A stretch of DNA of 64,000 bases from Paracentrotus lividus (lineage: Eukaryota; Echinodermata; Echinoidea; Camarodonta; Echinidae): the NCBI GenBank assembly GCA_940671915.1, contig CALNVZ010000674.1, positions 32,883,504 to 32,947,503 of the forward strand. Direction: 5' to 3'. Below the pieces are notes generated by a model. It was given only the letters and a program-made list of their open reading frames with translations. It was not told the DNA's origin and did not search any database. Of the stretch, positions 35,743-46,154 are shown in pieces; the stretch's first letter is position 1; the number at the start of each line of letters is the position of its first letter. The position numbers and the translations under genes were made by a program.

Positions 35743-36914
35743 GTAAGTAAAACATTATTTCGATGCATTGCATTCAAAGACATGATTATTTCTAATCCAC
35801 ATTTTGTTTTATTTATTTATTTTTAACAAACGAATACGATTCCAATATTATATAATCACGAAACTGCAGTTGTGTTATGACTTTGTTTATCGGATTGGGT
35901 CCGGGTAAATGGCCCCAACAACTTTTATTACAGGGATTACATCTTTTATTGAGACCTACATTTTTTTTTATTTCACTCCATTTCGTTCATTTTTAGAGGA
36001 ATGGAAATTTAAAATATGTATTCTTGTGGACAATCCATGAACACATCCAATGAAGGACATGTTCACTTGAAGCCTATTGATTAAAAAAAAACCAAAACAA
36101 AACAACACATCAACGTTTCTAAAACTTATAATGCCGATTAAAATAACATGAATCGTATAATATCAAATTAAAGCATATTATGTCCTTAATTAAAAACCTA
36201 AGTGACCGAGTCAGAATCATTGAGACATTACAAGTTATTCTTCAGTGATCGCAGAAAGACTTACATTAATTTTCTCAATCGACCCTATCTGATATAAAAA
36301 TTCATGTAGGCCTAGTTATTATAATGGGGATTTAATCATTCTTCATACAACTGTACGCGATCATTTAAATCACGCGATAGACCTTAAAGATGGGCGTGCC
36401 TTTTATTTTTCCTTTTATTTTGGTCATTTACAAACTCACAGACAGACATGACACACACAGCCACACCCTCAGCTCTCAGATATTAACCCACTCCCTCACA
36501 CACCCTAAAACACTAAACAATCTGACGTTGGTATACTAATCTATGCGAATCGGTCATCCAAATATATATTATATTTTTGATAGGGGCGCACGTGAATTAT
36601 CGTTTACCACTTAACAAGGGTGCGTTCATGAAACATGTTAAACATGTGGACGCCAGCATTTATTTTATCTTTCTTTTTAATGGGCCTTAAAACCAATTCT
36701 TATACTTCATGCTTGAAAAAAAGTTAATTACAACTGACCCTCTCATCATGCCTATCGGCATCACAACCTATAATATTTTTCTGGTTTATTATGGAGAGCA
36801 TATTTCTCTGAAAACCTAACCTCGTCCGCTTTAAAGCTAATCGGTCAACACGGACTAGTTTTAAAGCTAGTCCGTCATGTTAGTCCGTCGAGACGGGCTA
36901 GCATACAACTGAAT

Positions 36915-37082
36915 CCAGAGGCGGCGGAACCAGGGGGCAGGGGGGGGGCACTGTGACCCCACACTTTTTCATCCATCCTAAAAGTTCCCCTTTTCATGAG
37001 TAAAAATCGCCCCTTTTTTAGCTAATAGAATGCCATTTTTATTCTAAAGAGGGGCACTTTTATTACTGACAAGGGCACTTTA
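36915..37082. mobile_element. CAGAGGCGGCGGAACC element fragment
   Basis: Left end CCAGAGGCGGCGGAACCAGG, then a G-run, GTGACCCC and several AAAAGGGGC/GCCCCTTTT motifs, as in 19373-20075. The opposite end is missing. Confidence 0.7.
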
Positions 37083-37214
37083 ATAAATCATCTGAATATA
37101 GCCGACAACAAACTTTTGACCAAAAGTGTGTCTGTTCCCTTATAAGATGCAATTTTGATGTCTGCCCATCTCTATATTAATAATACACCATTTTTTGTAT
37201 ATATTTAACCTTAG

Positions 37215-37343
37215 ATACCACCTACGTAAACAAACGTGCAGTCGAGGATTTGTGTGCATCGGAATCGAACATAACCTGGAAAGGAAACCAGTTTTCTTTG
37301 CCTTCAAAATACTTCTGTTCACGGAGTAACCAGCCCAACGATG
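37215..37343 (+). CDS. Receptor exon, GAIN-like region part 2
   Basis: Acceptor ACCTTAG, donor gtaaag, 129 bp. With the carried C it encodes HTTYVNKRAVEDLCASESNI, then continues through WKGNQFSLPSK to CSRSNQPND and splits a Gly codon. There are two Cys and one N-glycosylation site (NIT), consistent with an extracellular domain. Phase 1 at both ends matches its neighbours. In the duplicate copy two bases are missing. Confidence 0.75.
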
Positions 37344-37627
37344 GTAAAGATTCTAAAAATCATAATTGATTTTAGGTTGAATGGATACAATTTTAAACAT
37401 TTGATGTACGTTATTATCAATAAACGCAAATAATGGTAAAATAGAACATCGATCAAAGCATATTTCGATCAGAATTTTTATTTCATAACATGCTTCGGAA
37501 ATTATGATTTTCTTTGTAGGTAAACCTAAAAATACGAAAATAATACCCCACCCCGAAAATATATATAAACTTTTGAAAGTTAACACGTAAAGTTTACCGA
37601 TTAACATATCGAATTGCATTTTTGTAG

Positions 37628-37824
37628 GTGAAGGCGACATCCAGCACGTTGTGATTGGCATTACTTTATCCTCACATGTTGCTCAGCTCTACAACAACGA
37701 AAGTGCCACCTACGATGAAGAAGGAGTCAAACTTCGTGTAGCAAGTGACATCTTAACTGCGGTTGTGTTCATTGGTGATGACCTGCTATCAATTCCCTTT
37801 AGTTTTGTCCTGAGGCACTCTCAG
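37628..37824 (+). CDS. Receptor exon, GAIN domain core
   Basis: Acceptor TTTTTGTAG, donor gtaagt, 197 bp, in frame from the previous exon (phase 1) and leaving in phase 0. It encodes GEGDIQHVVIGITLSSHVAQ onward and ends with the stretch TAVVFIGDDLLSIPFSFVLR followed by HSQ. The ending matches the GAIN-domain pattern just before the GPS in adhesion GPCRs (V.SA..G......L..PV.F.LRH.Q). GAIN domains fold around the GPS and mediate self-cleavage. Confidence 0.8.
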
Positions 37825-38634
37825 GTAAGTGACATAATTATGAAGGTCTTAAATTCATTAACTATAATATTAAACAGGAAAGGAGCGATCAATATTGGAG
37901 GACAGTGAATGTCCCGCCCAGAACAATATCTGATTGAGTGACCACGAATGAATTTCCAGCTCTTAGATTGATTAACTTAACTTTGCAGTAACTTATTCAA
38001 TATGCTGATGACGATTTATCTCTTCATTTTGCAAGAAATTTACTTTATAGATGCCGAGGTTGAATTGTTATGTTATTTATGTGTTATAAAATAAAAGGTG
38101 GTAATGAATATGTACATTTCGTATGGAATCCCTGATTTAGGAAACGATCAGTGCTTTTAAGATTAAATACTAGACATTCGTTTAACGCAATTAAGGGTAA
38201 TTAATAAATATTAAAGTACAATGATAAGAAAACCTACCGTACGTACTCATGGAGTAATGTGATATTAAAAGGATTTATCACCTCACATGTTTTTCTTTAA
38301 AGTTGGTTTATAGTTTTGGTAAGATTGATTAATATGAATGATATTGATCTCTTTTGATTCAAACTATAAAACAAGCCAAGTGATAATTACACCAATATTG
38401 TATAATCATACTTTTCTTTCATGTGCGTATATTCACGATTCATAATTTTCAGTAGTCCTATCTCTTTGTCTTTTGCTGTTTGGATCAATTTCAAATTTTT
38501 CAGGTTATTCAATTTGGCGGAGTAAATCGAAATTAATGGAATTAACATATCTGATCCTCACAAAGTGTCCTCCTGATATGTTTGTATCTCTCAATCGTTC
38601 TATTTCTATCTCTCTTTCTCTTTCTCTCTCAAAG

Positions 38635-38690
38635 ATGATCGGTGAAAGGTTCAGCTCTCCAACATGCCGTTTTTGGGATCAGGATAAAAG
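38635..38690 (+). CDS. Receptor exon, GPS motif N-terminal half
   Basis: A long CT-rich tract and AAAG precede this 56-bp exon, which encodes MIGERFSSPTCRFWDQDK and two bases of the next codon. The C.FWD motif is the first half of the GPS consensus, which begins at the conserved Cys and Trp. It enters in phase 0 and leaves in phase 2, fitting the exon at 41025. Confidence 0.85.
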
Positions 38691-38734
38691 GTATTAAAAT
38701 TATATGCCCAAAGTCATTGCTATCAGAGACGCAC

Positions 38735-38870
38735 GCAGGCGCGGATCGAAGAAAATCGAATTGAATGCATTTCGGGGGCCCAATTGTCTGGGAACAAAAG
38801 CGGCTCTTTGTCCCCAGACAATTGGGCCCCCGAAATGCATTCAATTCGACTTTCTTGGATCCGCGCCTGG
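38735..38870. mobile_element. 136-bp near-perfect hairpin MITE
   Basis: CAGGCGCGGATC at the left and GATCCGCGCCTGG at the right open arms of about 60 bp that pair almost perfectly around TCGAATTGAATGCATTTCGG and CAATTGTCTGGG, with a loop of about 15 nt. It lies in the intron within the GPS-coding region. Confidence 0.85.
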
Positions 38871-39381
38871 CACGTATGACTGAATGTATACCGTATGGTC
38901 CTTATTCTGCCACGGTGACTGGAGTTGTGCTGTGGCACTAAATTAGGACGGATTTTGAAACGAGAATGCAACGCTGGACTGCACGCTTCTCTACGAAGAG
39001 TCAGTGAAGCGCGCGTCTAAAAATACAAATCCAGTCTGCGATAGCGTCATAGCAGACTAGATATGTACAAACATTTGTAAGACTTATAAACTAGGGGTAT
39101 AGGTGGTTAAAAATGTAATAGCTCTTTGCGAGCTTTTTGTTAGAGGTAGCTAATTTGTCATTTTCTCGTTACCTTGAGGCTAAAAGTTGTCCAAATTTCG
39201 CTAAAATAAAGTTACATTTTTAAACATTCCATCATGACTTGATTGATTGCATGTTTATTAACAAAACGGACTCTTACCTGAGATTTACGAGTCTGCGACA
39301 TGAAGTTCCAAATAACAAAATCGACTGCTGCAAAATAGCCGATGAGAATATAAGTCCATAATTTATTCAGGGAAGAACAAT

Positions 39382-40860
39382 AAGGGAGACCGGGGATGGA
39401 AGTTACACGGGTCAGTTGTTACAGTTCTCAGTTGGAACAAGAGCGTTCGTGCTAAATGGCATCTTTATACAGCCTACACATAGCTGTGATGAACTGCCGG
39501 TCATGAGGTTTCTCCGTTGTTTTATTAAAAAGTGAATCCACAAAAACCATTTTTTTACAGTTCCAAGTGAATTTTTGACAAAAATGAAAATTTGGAATAG
39601 TTCTTACAATAAGGGAGTTTCCAGTTACCGATAGGAGCTCTGTGACGTCGTTGGGTCAGGGTTCATATGTACGTGGTCTCCTCTATATCAGGAATTCTTA
39701 TGTGTGAAGTCTATGACACCTTTTGATTTACATATGGTTTTCATGCTTTTTTTTCGCTCATATTGTGAAAATATGGATGAAGAATCGCACTTGTCTATTG
39801 ATGAGATAGACAATGTATACTTATTCCTATCTTTATTTTGATACCATGTTTATTTGAGTCTCTTTTCTCAACTGAAAGCGAAAAATTGTAAGTTACCAAC
39901 TCGCGTACGGCAAAGCGGCATTGAGTTCGCCGAAACCAACGGGGCTTGAAATCTCGATATTCGGACCGGTGTGCATAAGTACAAAGTCGGTGTTTTGCAA
40001 CTTTCTGGGAGGAAAACGTTAATTAAAGTCATGAAAATGTCTCATCATATTATTCAACATGGCAAACGAGAAGGAAAAAACCGACAAAAAGAAATATACA
40101 GCTAGATTTTTGTCTGATAAGAATTTGTAGATATGCCGTACGTTGGTTGACCCATGGGTTGACTGTACGGTCGCCGCATTTTATGTACATATGGCCTGAC
40201 CCCGAAAGTGGATATCGGAGACTCGCGCATGCGCAGATTGTATCTGGAAACTCCCTTATTGAAGACACATGATGATAGTCTGGTATTGTGAATATAGTAC
40301 ATGTATGTCACTAATATACCCCTGTGCCATGCCCTGTAATTCTGCCTTATGGCTTTGCTACAGTTGATTTTATGTGTAAAATCACCCATGGGGTAGGTTG
40401 TTACAACCACCTACCCCATGTCGATGTAACAACCTACCCCAATTACATTAAACATGTAAAATAATTTTGTTTCAACTTTCTGGTGTTAATATTTTGATAT
40501 TTCTATTATTACTTTAGTCTATTCTTAACGATACCAAGAAACTGGAAAGTTGAAACAAAAGTGTGGTATAAGAGATTAACACATTGTAACAAATAACCCC
40601 GTATGTTTACGTATAATAACAATCTACCCCGTACGGTGTAACAACTTACCCCGTATACGGGGTAGGTTGTTACAAAAAAAAATGTCTTCATTAATTAAGC
40701 TGTATTTAATTAGTGTTTACATGTTTTCAAGTTCTATGTGCCTCAGGTTTTAGCCAACATAATAGGCTAATTACAGACCCAAAATGGAGTATGGGAGTAC
40801 TTTCATTAGAATTATCTGGCCCAAAATGTGAATTTTGTAACGTCCATTCCCGGTCCCCTA
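39382..40860. mobile_element. 1.48-kb MITE-like element with GGGGA.ACCGGG ends
   Basis: Left end AAGGGAGACCGGGGATGGAA and the reverse complement of the right end, TAGGGGACCGGGAATGGACG, form a TIR of about 25 bp. Inside, GGGGTAGGTTGTTAC and its complement GTAACAACCTACCCC occur at least six times in both orientations (40391-40440, about 40585-40672). The end style (GGGGAGA..GGGG and ..TAGTTGGAAC..) resembles the element at 342-1320. Minus-strand frames inside show no recognisable protein. Confidence 0.7.
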
Positions 40861-41024
40861 GTATGAATATCCGGCAAGGGGGGTGTTAATTTATTCTTTT
40901 TTTTTTTTTTCATTGCAGTATGCTTTCATAATTTTATTATGCAATGGATGTAAAGTAATAATGATAACTGTTTTCCTAAAACAAATTTTAGTTTTTAATT
41001 TTACCTGAAATCATATCATCATAG

Positions 41025-41142
41025 AAACTGGAATTCATCCGGCTGTCAGGAAATCGCGACAGATGACGTGAATGTGACGTCATGCTACTGTGATCACATG
41101 ACCAGTTTCGCCGTAATAGTGAGCTTGATGCCCAGTGAACTG
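41025..41142 (+). CDS. Receptor exon, GPS autoproteolysis site
   Basis: Acceptor CATCATAG, donor gtgaga, 118 bp. With two carried bases it gives RNWNSSGCQEI, then CYCDHMTSFAVIVSL and ends SEL in phase 0. This is the second half of a GPS: W....GC, then C.C.H(M)T.FAV. In the family, cleavage occurs between the residue after His and the Thr (HL/T; here HM/T). All conserved Cys and Trp are present, so self-cleavage looks possible. A seven-helix or other membrane segment should follow, but none was found in the next 20 kb, which are filled by repeats. Confidence 0.9.
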
Positions 41143-41199
41143 GTGAGAGGAAATCTGTATAGTCTGTAAGATAAGGACCATAGATGTTCACTTCCGGCA

Positions 41200-42240
41200 G
41201 AAAGTGTGAAATTTGGCACATAGGCGTATTTTTGGACGCTGATTTCAAAAATTGCCGGCCCCAAGCGATCCGACCACTCGATCGGCGGCCATTTTGAAAT
41301 CCAAGATGGCCGCCATGAAAACAATTGAAACTGCCTAACTTGAGTTCTAAGTGGCATATGGCACTGAAATTTGGTACAAAGATGTATTTTGACATTCTGA
41401 ATTCAAATATTGCCGGCCCCCATCGATTTGACCACTCAGTCGGCCGCCATCTTGAATTCCAAGATGGCCGTCATGAAAATCAATGATATGCCTAATTTGA
41501 GTTATGAATGACATATGGCACTCAAATTTGGTACACAATGGTATTTTGACGTTCTAGTTCAAAAATATCGCCGCCCTAGTCGATTCGACACTCAGTCGGC
41601 GCCATCTTGAATTCCAAGATGGCCGTCATGAAAATCAATGATATGCCTAACTTGAGTTATAAAATGACATATGGCACTTAAATTTAAGCACACAATGGTA
41701 TTTTAACATTCTGAGTTCAAATATCGCCGGCACCAATCAACTCGACCACTCAGTCGGCCGCATTTTGAATTCCAAAATGGCCGCCATTGAAATCATGTGG
41801 AATATGCCTAACTTGAGTTATAAATGACATGTTGTATTGAAATTTGGAAAACATTGGTATTTTGACATCCTCAATTAAATATCGGCGGCAACAGTCAATA
41901 TTTGACCACTCAGGCCAGCCGCCAAGAAAATAATTGATATGCCTAACTTGAGTTCTAATGACATGTGATACTGAAATGTGTATTTTACCTCCTGAATTCA
42001 GATGTCGCTGGCCCCATCGATCCGACCAGTCAGTCGGTCGCATTTTGAATTCCAAGATGGCCACCATGAAAACATGGAAAATGCCAGACTTGCATTCTAA
42101 ATGATATGCGGCACGGAAAATGGATACACTGGTATTTTGACATTCTTTATTAAAAAATTGTTGATCCCTTGTGATCTAACCACATGGTCATCATGATCCC
42201 CATCTAAAATTTGAAGACGGTCGGCTTGACAAATCATTGA
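41200..42240 (+). repeat. 157-bp tandem repeats, left array
   Basis: About six to seven units, each with CAAGATGGCCGCC-like and CCATCTTG motifs around GAATTC, and TGCCTAACTTGAGTTATAAA. Translations in several frames are repeat shadows. Confidence 0.85.
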
Positions 42241-43200
42241 ATTTGCTTATTTGAGTTCTAATTGTCCATTGGAATTGATTTTTGATAACAATTGTACTTT
42301 CTTTTTTTATTTACCTTGTCGTACAAGAGTGACTTTCAGATGGCACTCATTATTGGAGTTTCAAGGCCCTTCTGACCTTTCCACTTGACTTTGTTAATTT
42401 TTCCCATAATTCCATGTATATGGAATCCTTTCCCTTTCTTTGGACATTTTTCTGTGTTGTAAAATTGCAATAAACTCATCTTTTTGTTTACTTTTCTAAA
42501 TTTCCAACCATGTCTCATCCTACTATCCTAAACTTAAGCTGTTGAGCCTAATCGATGTGATTGCTAAACAGACGGATATAAAGATAAAAATTTGTAATTT
42601 CTAAACAAAGGCAAACGAGAGTAATGGCGGCGAAGGACACTTTTAGGGGGTTGCACACCTCACTGCTGCTTTGCCTTCAACCAGAAATTGGGTAATGCGA
42701 TCTTTTGGGTAATATTTACCCACTGCAGAGTACAACTCCATAGTAAAAATTGTAATAGATAGTGCTTTAGTGCGTATGGAGAAGAAAGAAAATCAAGAGT
42801 GGCCTAGCTACCTTTAGTTTAAAATGGTAGGAGGGCTGATACTTGGTACATGTGGGTAAACTGACAAGCTAATTTTAGATGAGCCTACAATATATCTTCA
42901 TTTTATACATGACTGTGAATATATATTGCCGCCATTTAAAAGCAGCAATTGCAATATTGAAAATCTGTAAAGCCTGTCATGAGTTGTTAATGACGACGTC
43001 TCCGTGACGAAAAAAAAAATGATAGACAATAACATGTTCTTTTTTCTCATGAGACGTCGCAGAAACTCATGAGATGTCGCGGAGACTAATGAAACTTCTC
43101 TGAGACGTCTCCGTCATATTGTCTTGAATCTTTCTCAAATCTCAAATCCATTTTATGGCAAGTGAGATACCCATCAGTGTTTTAATTTTCATTTACTAGG
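42240..43200. other. Centre of the fold-back, no gene seen
   Basis: AT-rich sequence, with a GAGACGTC cluster at 42990-43130. I see no coding potential. Confidence 0.5.
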
Positions 43201-43294
43201 CATTTTCCATGATTTCCATGGCAGATCACTGTGTGGTCAGATCGCTATGAGTTGGCAATATTTGAGTTCAGGATTTCAAATACTATTGTAATAA

Positions 43295-44212
43295 TATAGG
43301 TTTTCCCGGCCAATTTCATTGTTTTGTCAATTAATTGCATATTAGAGCCATTTCATTTTCGGAAAAAACGCTGATGCATCGAAATGTTGCAGTCCAAATC
43401 GCATTTCAGTCATAAAAATTAACGATTACTGTGAATGATTTCGTATTTGGCCATTCTAGTTCACACAATAAGCATATTCATTCGGCAATAACTATTCAAT
43501 TTCGTTTTCATCTGTCGACATTTCATTCCGTATACTCAAATTCGCACTAATTTGAATGCACAAAGAATTAAATTAAATGACTCTATCCGAATTTGAACTT
43601 TGCAACCATTACTTTGTGTGCCTAAAAGCGAATTTGAGAGCATGAACACGAAATTGTTTGACTAAATCAGTCTGTCGCATCAAACAGACGAAATTGAATA
43701 CATATTAAATGAAAACGGATGATAAATGTATGAAATTGGCCGGAAAACCTATAATAATAAGGTTTTCCCCCAATTTCATACATTTATCATCCGTTTTCAT
43801 TTAATGTGTATTCAAAATCGTGTGTTGATGCGATAGACTGACTTTAGTCAAACAATTTTGTGTTTATACTCTCAAATTCGTTTTAGGCACACAAAGTATG
43901 ATTGCAAAGTTCAAATTCGGATATAATAGGCATATAATTTCATTATTTGTGCATTCAATAAAGTGCGGATTTGAGTATACGGAATGAAATGTCGACAGGA
44001 TGAGACGAATTGAATAGTTATTGCCGAATGTATATGCTTATTATGTGAAGTAGAATGCGCAAATACGAAATCGATCACAACAATAGTAATTTTTATGATG
44101 AATACGATTTTGACTCGCAACATTCGATGCAATCAGCGTTTTTCCGAAAATGAATGCCTCTAATATGCAATTGATTGACAAAACAATGAAATTGGCCGGG
44201 AAAACCTATAAT
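43295..44212. mobile_element. Palindromic fold-back (third family), about 0.9 kb
   Basis: The ends ATATAGGTTTTCCCGGCC and GGCCGGGAAAACCTATA enclose two arms of about 450 bp that pair around 43757. The end motif recurs at the centre (CCGGAAAACCTATAATAATA, then GGTTTTCCCCC), so the element looks like two copies head to head. Half-copies lie at 58164-58326 and 61977-62134. It interrupts the 157-bp array. Confidence 0.85.
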
Positions 44213-44490
44213 ATTAAGCATTTATAATGCGCCGTCTATCTATATAAACTATTCAAGAGGCGCAGCTAATATTATTCCCGGCTATAGCTATAGCTGCCCT
44301 AATAAAGGGCCGCTTTAGGCATTCGAGGAATTTTCCTTCCGTACCCATTTACCTCACTTGGGTCAAGTACGGCAAATTTGCAGGTTGACACCATGCGAAG
44401 GATGCTAGTGGTATGGACGGGATTCGAACCGCGTACCTTTTGATCGTAAGTCCGCTGACTTATCCACTCGACCACACCACTCCCACTAAT
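44213..44490 (-). mobile_element. tRNA-derived SINE-like element
   Basis: The tRNA-like head at 44408-44480 (minus strand) is followed by about 190 bp of unrelated body. It begins directly after the third-family palindrome and ends where the 157-bp array resumes. Confidence 0.6.
44408..44480 (-). tRNA. tRNA-like head of a SINE
   Basis: On the minus strand GTGGTGT pairs with ATACCAC (acceptor stem, one wobble). The A box is TGGTCGAGTGGATAAG and the B box GGTTCGAATCC. The anticodon and T stems are poorly paired, so a working tRNA is unlikely; the boxes could serve as an internal polymerase III promoter. Confidence 0.55.
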
Positions 44491-45620
44491 GATACCAAAT
44501 GTCAGTGTGACATGTCATTTAGAACTCAAATTATGCATTTTCAATGATTTTCATGGCGGCCATTTTGGAATTCAAGATGGCCGCCGCCAAGTGGTCAGAT
44601 TTCTACATGCAGATAGTATTTAAATTCAAAGTATCAAAATACCATATGTACCAAATTTTAATACCACATGTAATTCGTAACTCAAGTTAGGCATGTTCCA
44701 TGGTTTTCAATGGCGGCCATTTTGGAATTCAAGATGGCGGCCAACCAAGTGGTCGAAGCGGGTTGGGGCTGTAATATTTGAATTCAGGATGTCAAAATAC
44801 CATTGTGTAACAAATTTGAGTGCCATATGTCATTTATAACTGAAGTTAGGCATATCATTGATTTTCATGGCGCCATCTTGGAATTCAAGATGGCCGCCGA
44901 CTGAGTGGTCGAATCGATTGGGGCCGGTAATATTTGAACTCAGAATGTCAAATAACCATTGTGTACCAAATTTGAGTGCCACATGTCATTATAACTCAAG
45001 TTAGGCCTGTCATTGATTTTCATGGCGGCCATCTTGGAATTCAAGATGGCCGCCGACTGAGTGGTCGAATCGATTGGGGCCAGAAATATTTTGAGCTCAG
45101 AATGTCAGAATACCTTTGAGTACCAATTTGAGTGCCATATGTCATTTATAACTCAAGTTAGGCATATCCATGATTTCATGGCGGCCATTTTGGAATTCAA
45201 GATGGCGGCCAACTGAGTGGTCGGATCGGTTGGGGCCGGCAATATTTGAATTCAGGATGTCAAAATACCATTGTGTACCAAATTTCAGTGCCACATGTCA
45301 ATTAGAACTCAAGTTAGGCATATCACTAATTTTCATGGCGGCCATCTTGGAATTCAAGATGGCTGCCGACTAAGTGGGTATATTGACTGGAGTCGGCAAT
45401 TTTCGAATTCAGGATGTCAAAATACCATTGTGCACCAAATTTTAGTGCCATGTGTAATTTAGAACTTAAGTAAGGCAATTCCAATGGTTTTTCATGGCGG
45501 CCATCTTGGATTTCAAAATGGCCGCCGTTCGAGTGGTCGGATCGCTTGGGGCCGGCAATTTTTGAAATCAGCGCCCCAAAATACCCCAACATGCCAAATT
45601 TCATACTTTCTGCCGGAAGT
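44490..45620 (-). repeat. 157-bp tandem repeats, right array
   Basis: GTTAGGC landmarks at 44686, 44844, 45000, 45157, 45313 and (variant) 45470 give a period of 156-158 bp. Each unit carries GCGGCCATCTTGGAATTC followed by CAAGATGGCCGCC. Two units contain CAAGATGGCGGC, the standard YY1 core. The array is inverted relative to 41200-42240. Confidence 0.9.
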
Positions 45621-45670
45621 GAACAACTAGGCCATTTTTTGGTCCTTATCTTACAGACTATGTAGGCCTA

Positions 45671-46079
45671 CAATGCGTTCTAGAAAAAAAAGTAGACCCA
45701 ACTTTGAGAGCCTGATATCAAAATTTTACAGCTTATGTGACCTTGAAGTTTATTTCATAATAACGAGTCAGTCGTATTCAATTCGATGATACATAACTTA
45801 TACCTGTGTTGTTATGGACAACTGAGCACTTGCCTTTGGGCTCTAAAGAGCAAACGTACAAATTGCCCTGAACCAAGTTAAAGGCGAAAGCAACTCTTGC
45901 ATTTCAAAAGTCTAGGTATTTTTCCCCCTTATGAATGGAATCAGAAACACTAACCTCAAACAATGAATGAATGATCAGAATGCCAGGGTTGCTTTTGACA
46001 GAACTTGATACAAGGAGTTTTTGACCAAATTTTTTTTTTTTTAGACTCTCAAAGTTGGCTTTACTTTTGGGACGCACTG
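45671..46079. mobile_element. 409-bp mariner-type MITE
   Basis: TA|CAATGCGTTC...ACCCAACTTTGAGAG at the left and CTCTCAAAGTTGGCTTTACT...TGGGACGCACTG|TA at the right. TA duplications flank inverted repeats of about 40 bp. Non-coding, 0.4 kb. Same family as 11015-11310. Confidence 0.85.
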
Positions 46080-46154
46080 TAGCTAATATGATTCAGTTTA
46101 CGTTTTGTGATCCAGTGGTGGAAAGCGCTACAACGCTTTCGAATACCTGGTTAA

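Larger units (their letters stand above)
32426..42884. repeat. Second, cleaner copy of the duplicated segment
   Basis: Pairs with 22041-32114. In this copy the GAIN and GPS exons are all open and in phase, so it is the one to trust, at least to about 38700; beyond that both copies show indels. Confidence 0.9.
41160..45660. mobile_element. 4.5-kb fold-back with arms of 157-bp repeats
   Basis: The ends TAGTCTGTAAGATAAGGACC (41160) and its reverse complement (ending 45660) are followed inward by TTCACTTCCGGC and then tandem arrays of a 157-bp unit in opposite orientations: about 41200-42240 on the left; 43200-43290 plus 44490-45620 on the right. Both ends lie next to TGTA, a possible target duplication. 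The centre (42240-43200) shows no gene. It starts 17 bp after the GPS exon donor. Confidence 0.75.

Noticed and set aside
38735-38870. microRNA precursor
   Set aside because: The stem is too long and too perfect, with transposon-like symmetry to its very ends; a MITE is simpler.
40988-42067. Several minus-strand frames of 87-135 residues
   Set aside because: They are antisense to the GPS exon and to the 157-bp repeats, and recur wherever the repeat occurs.
44408-44480. Functional tRNA gene
   Set aside because: The anticodon and T stems do not pair well, and the sequence is joined to a SINE body.
45170-45604. Frames in the right repeat array
   Set aside because: They repeat with the 157-bp period in both orientations and have no splice sites.
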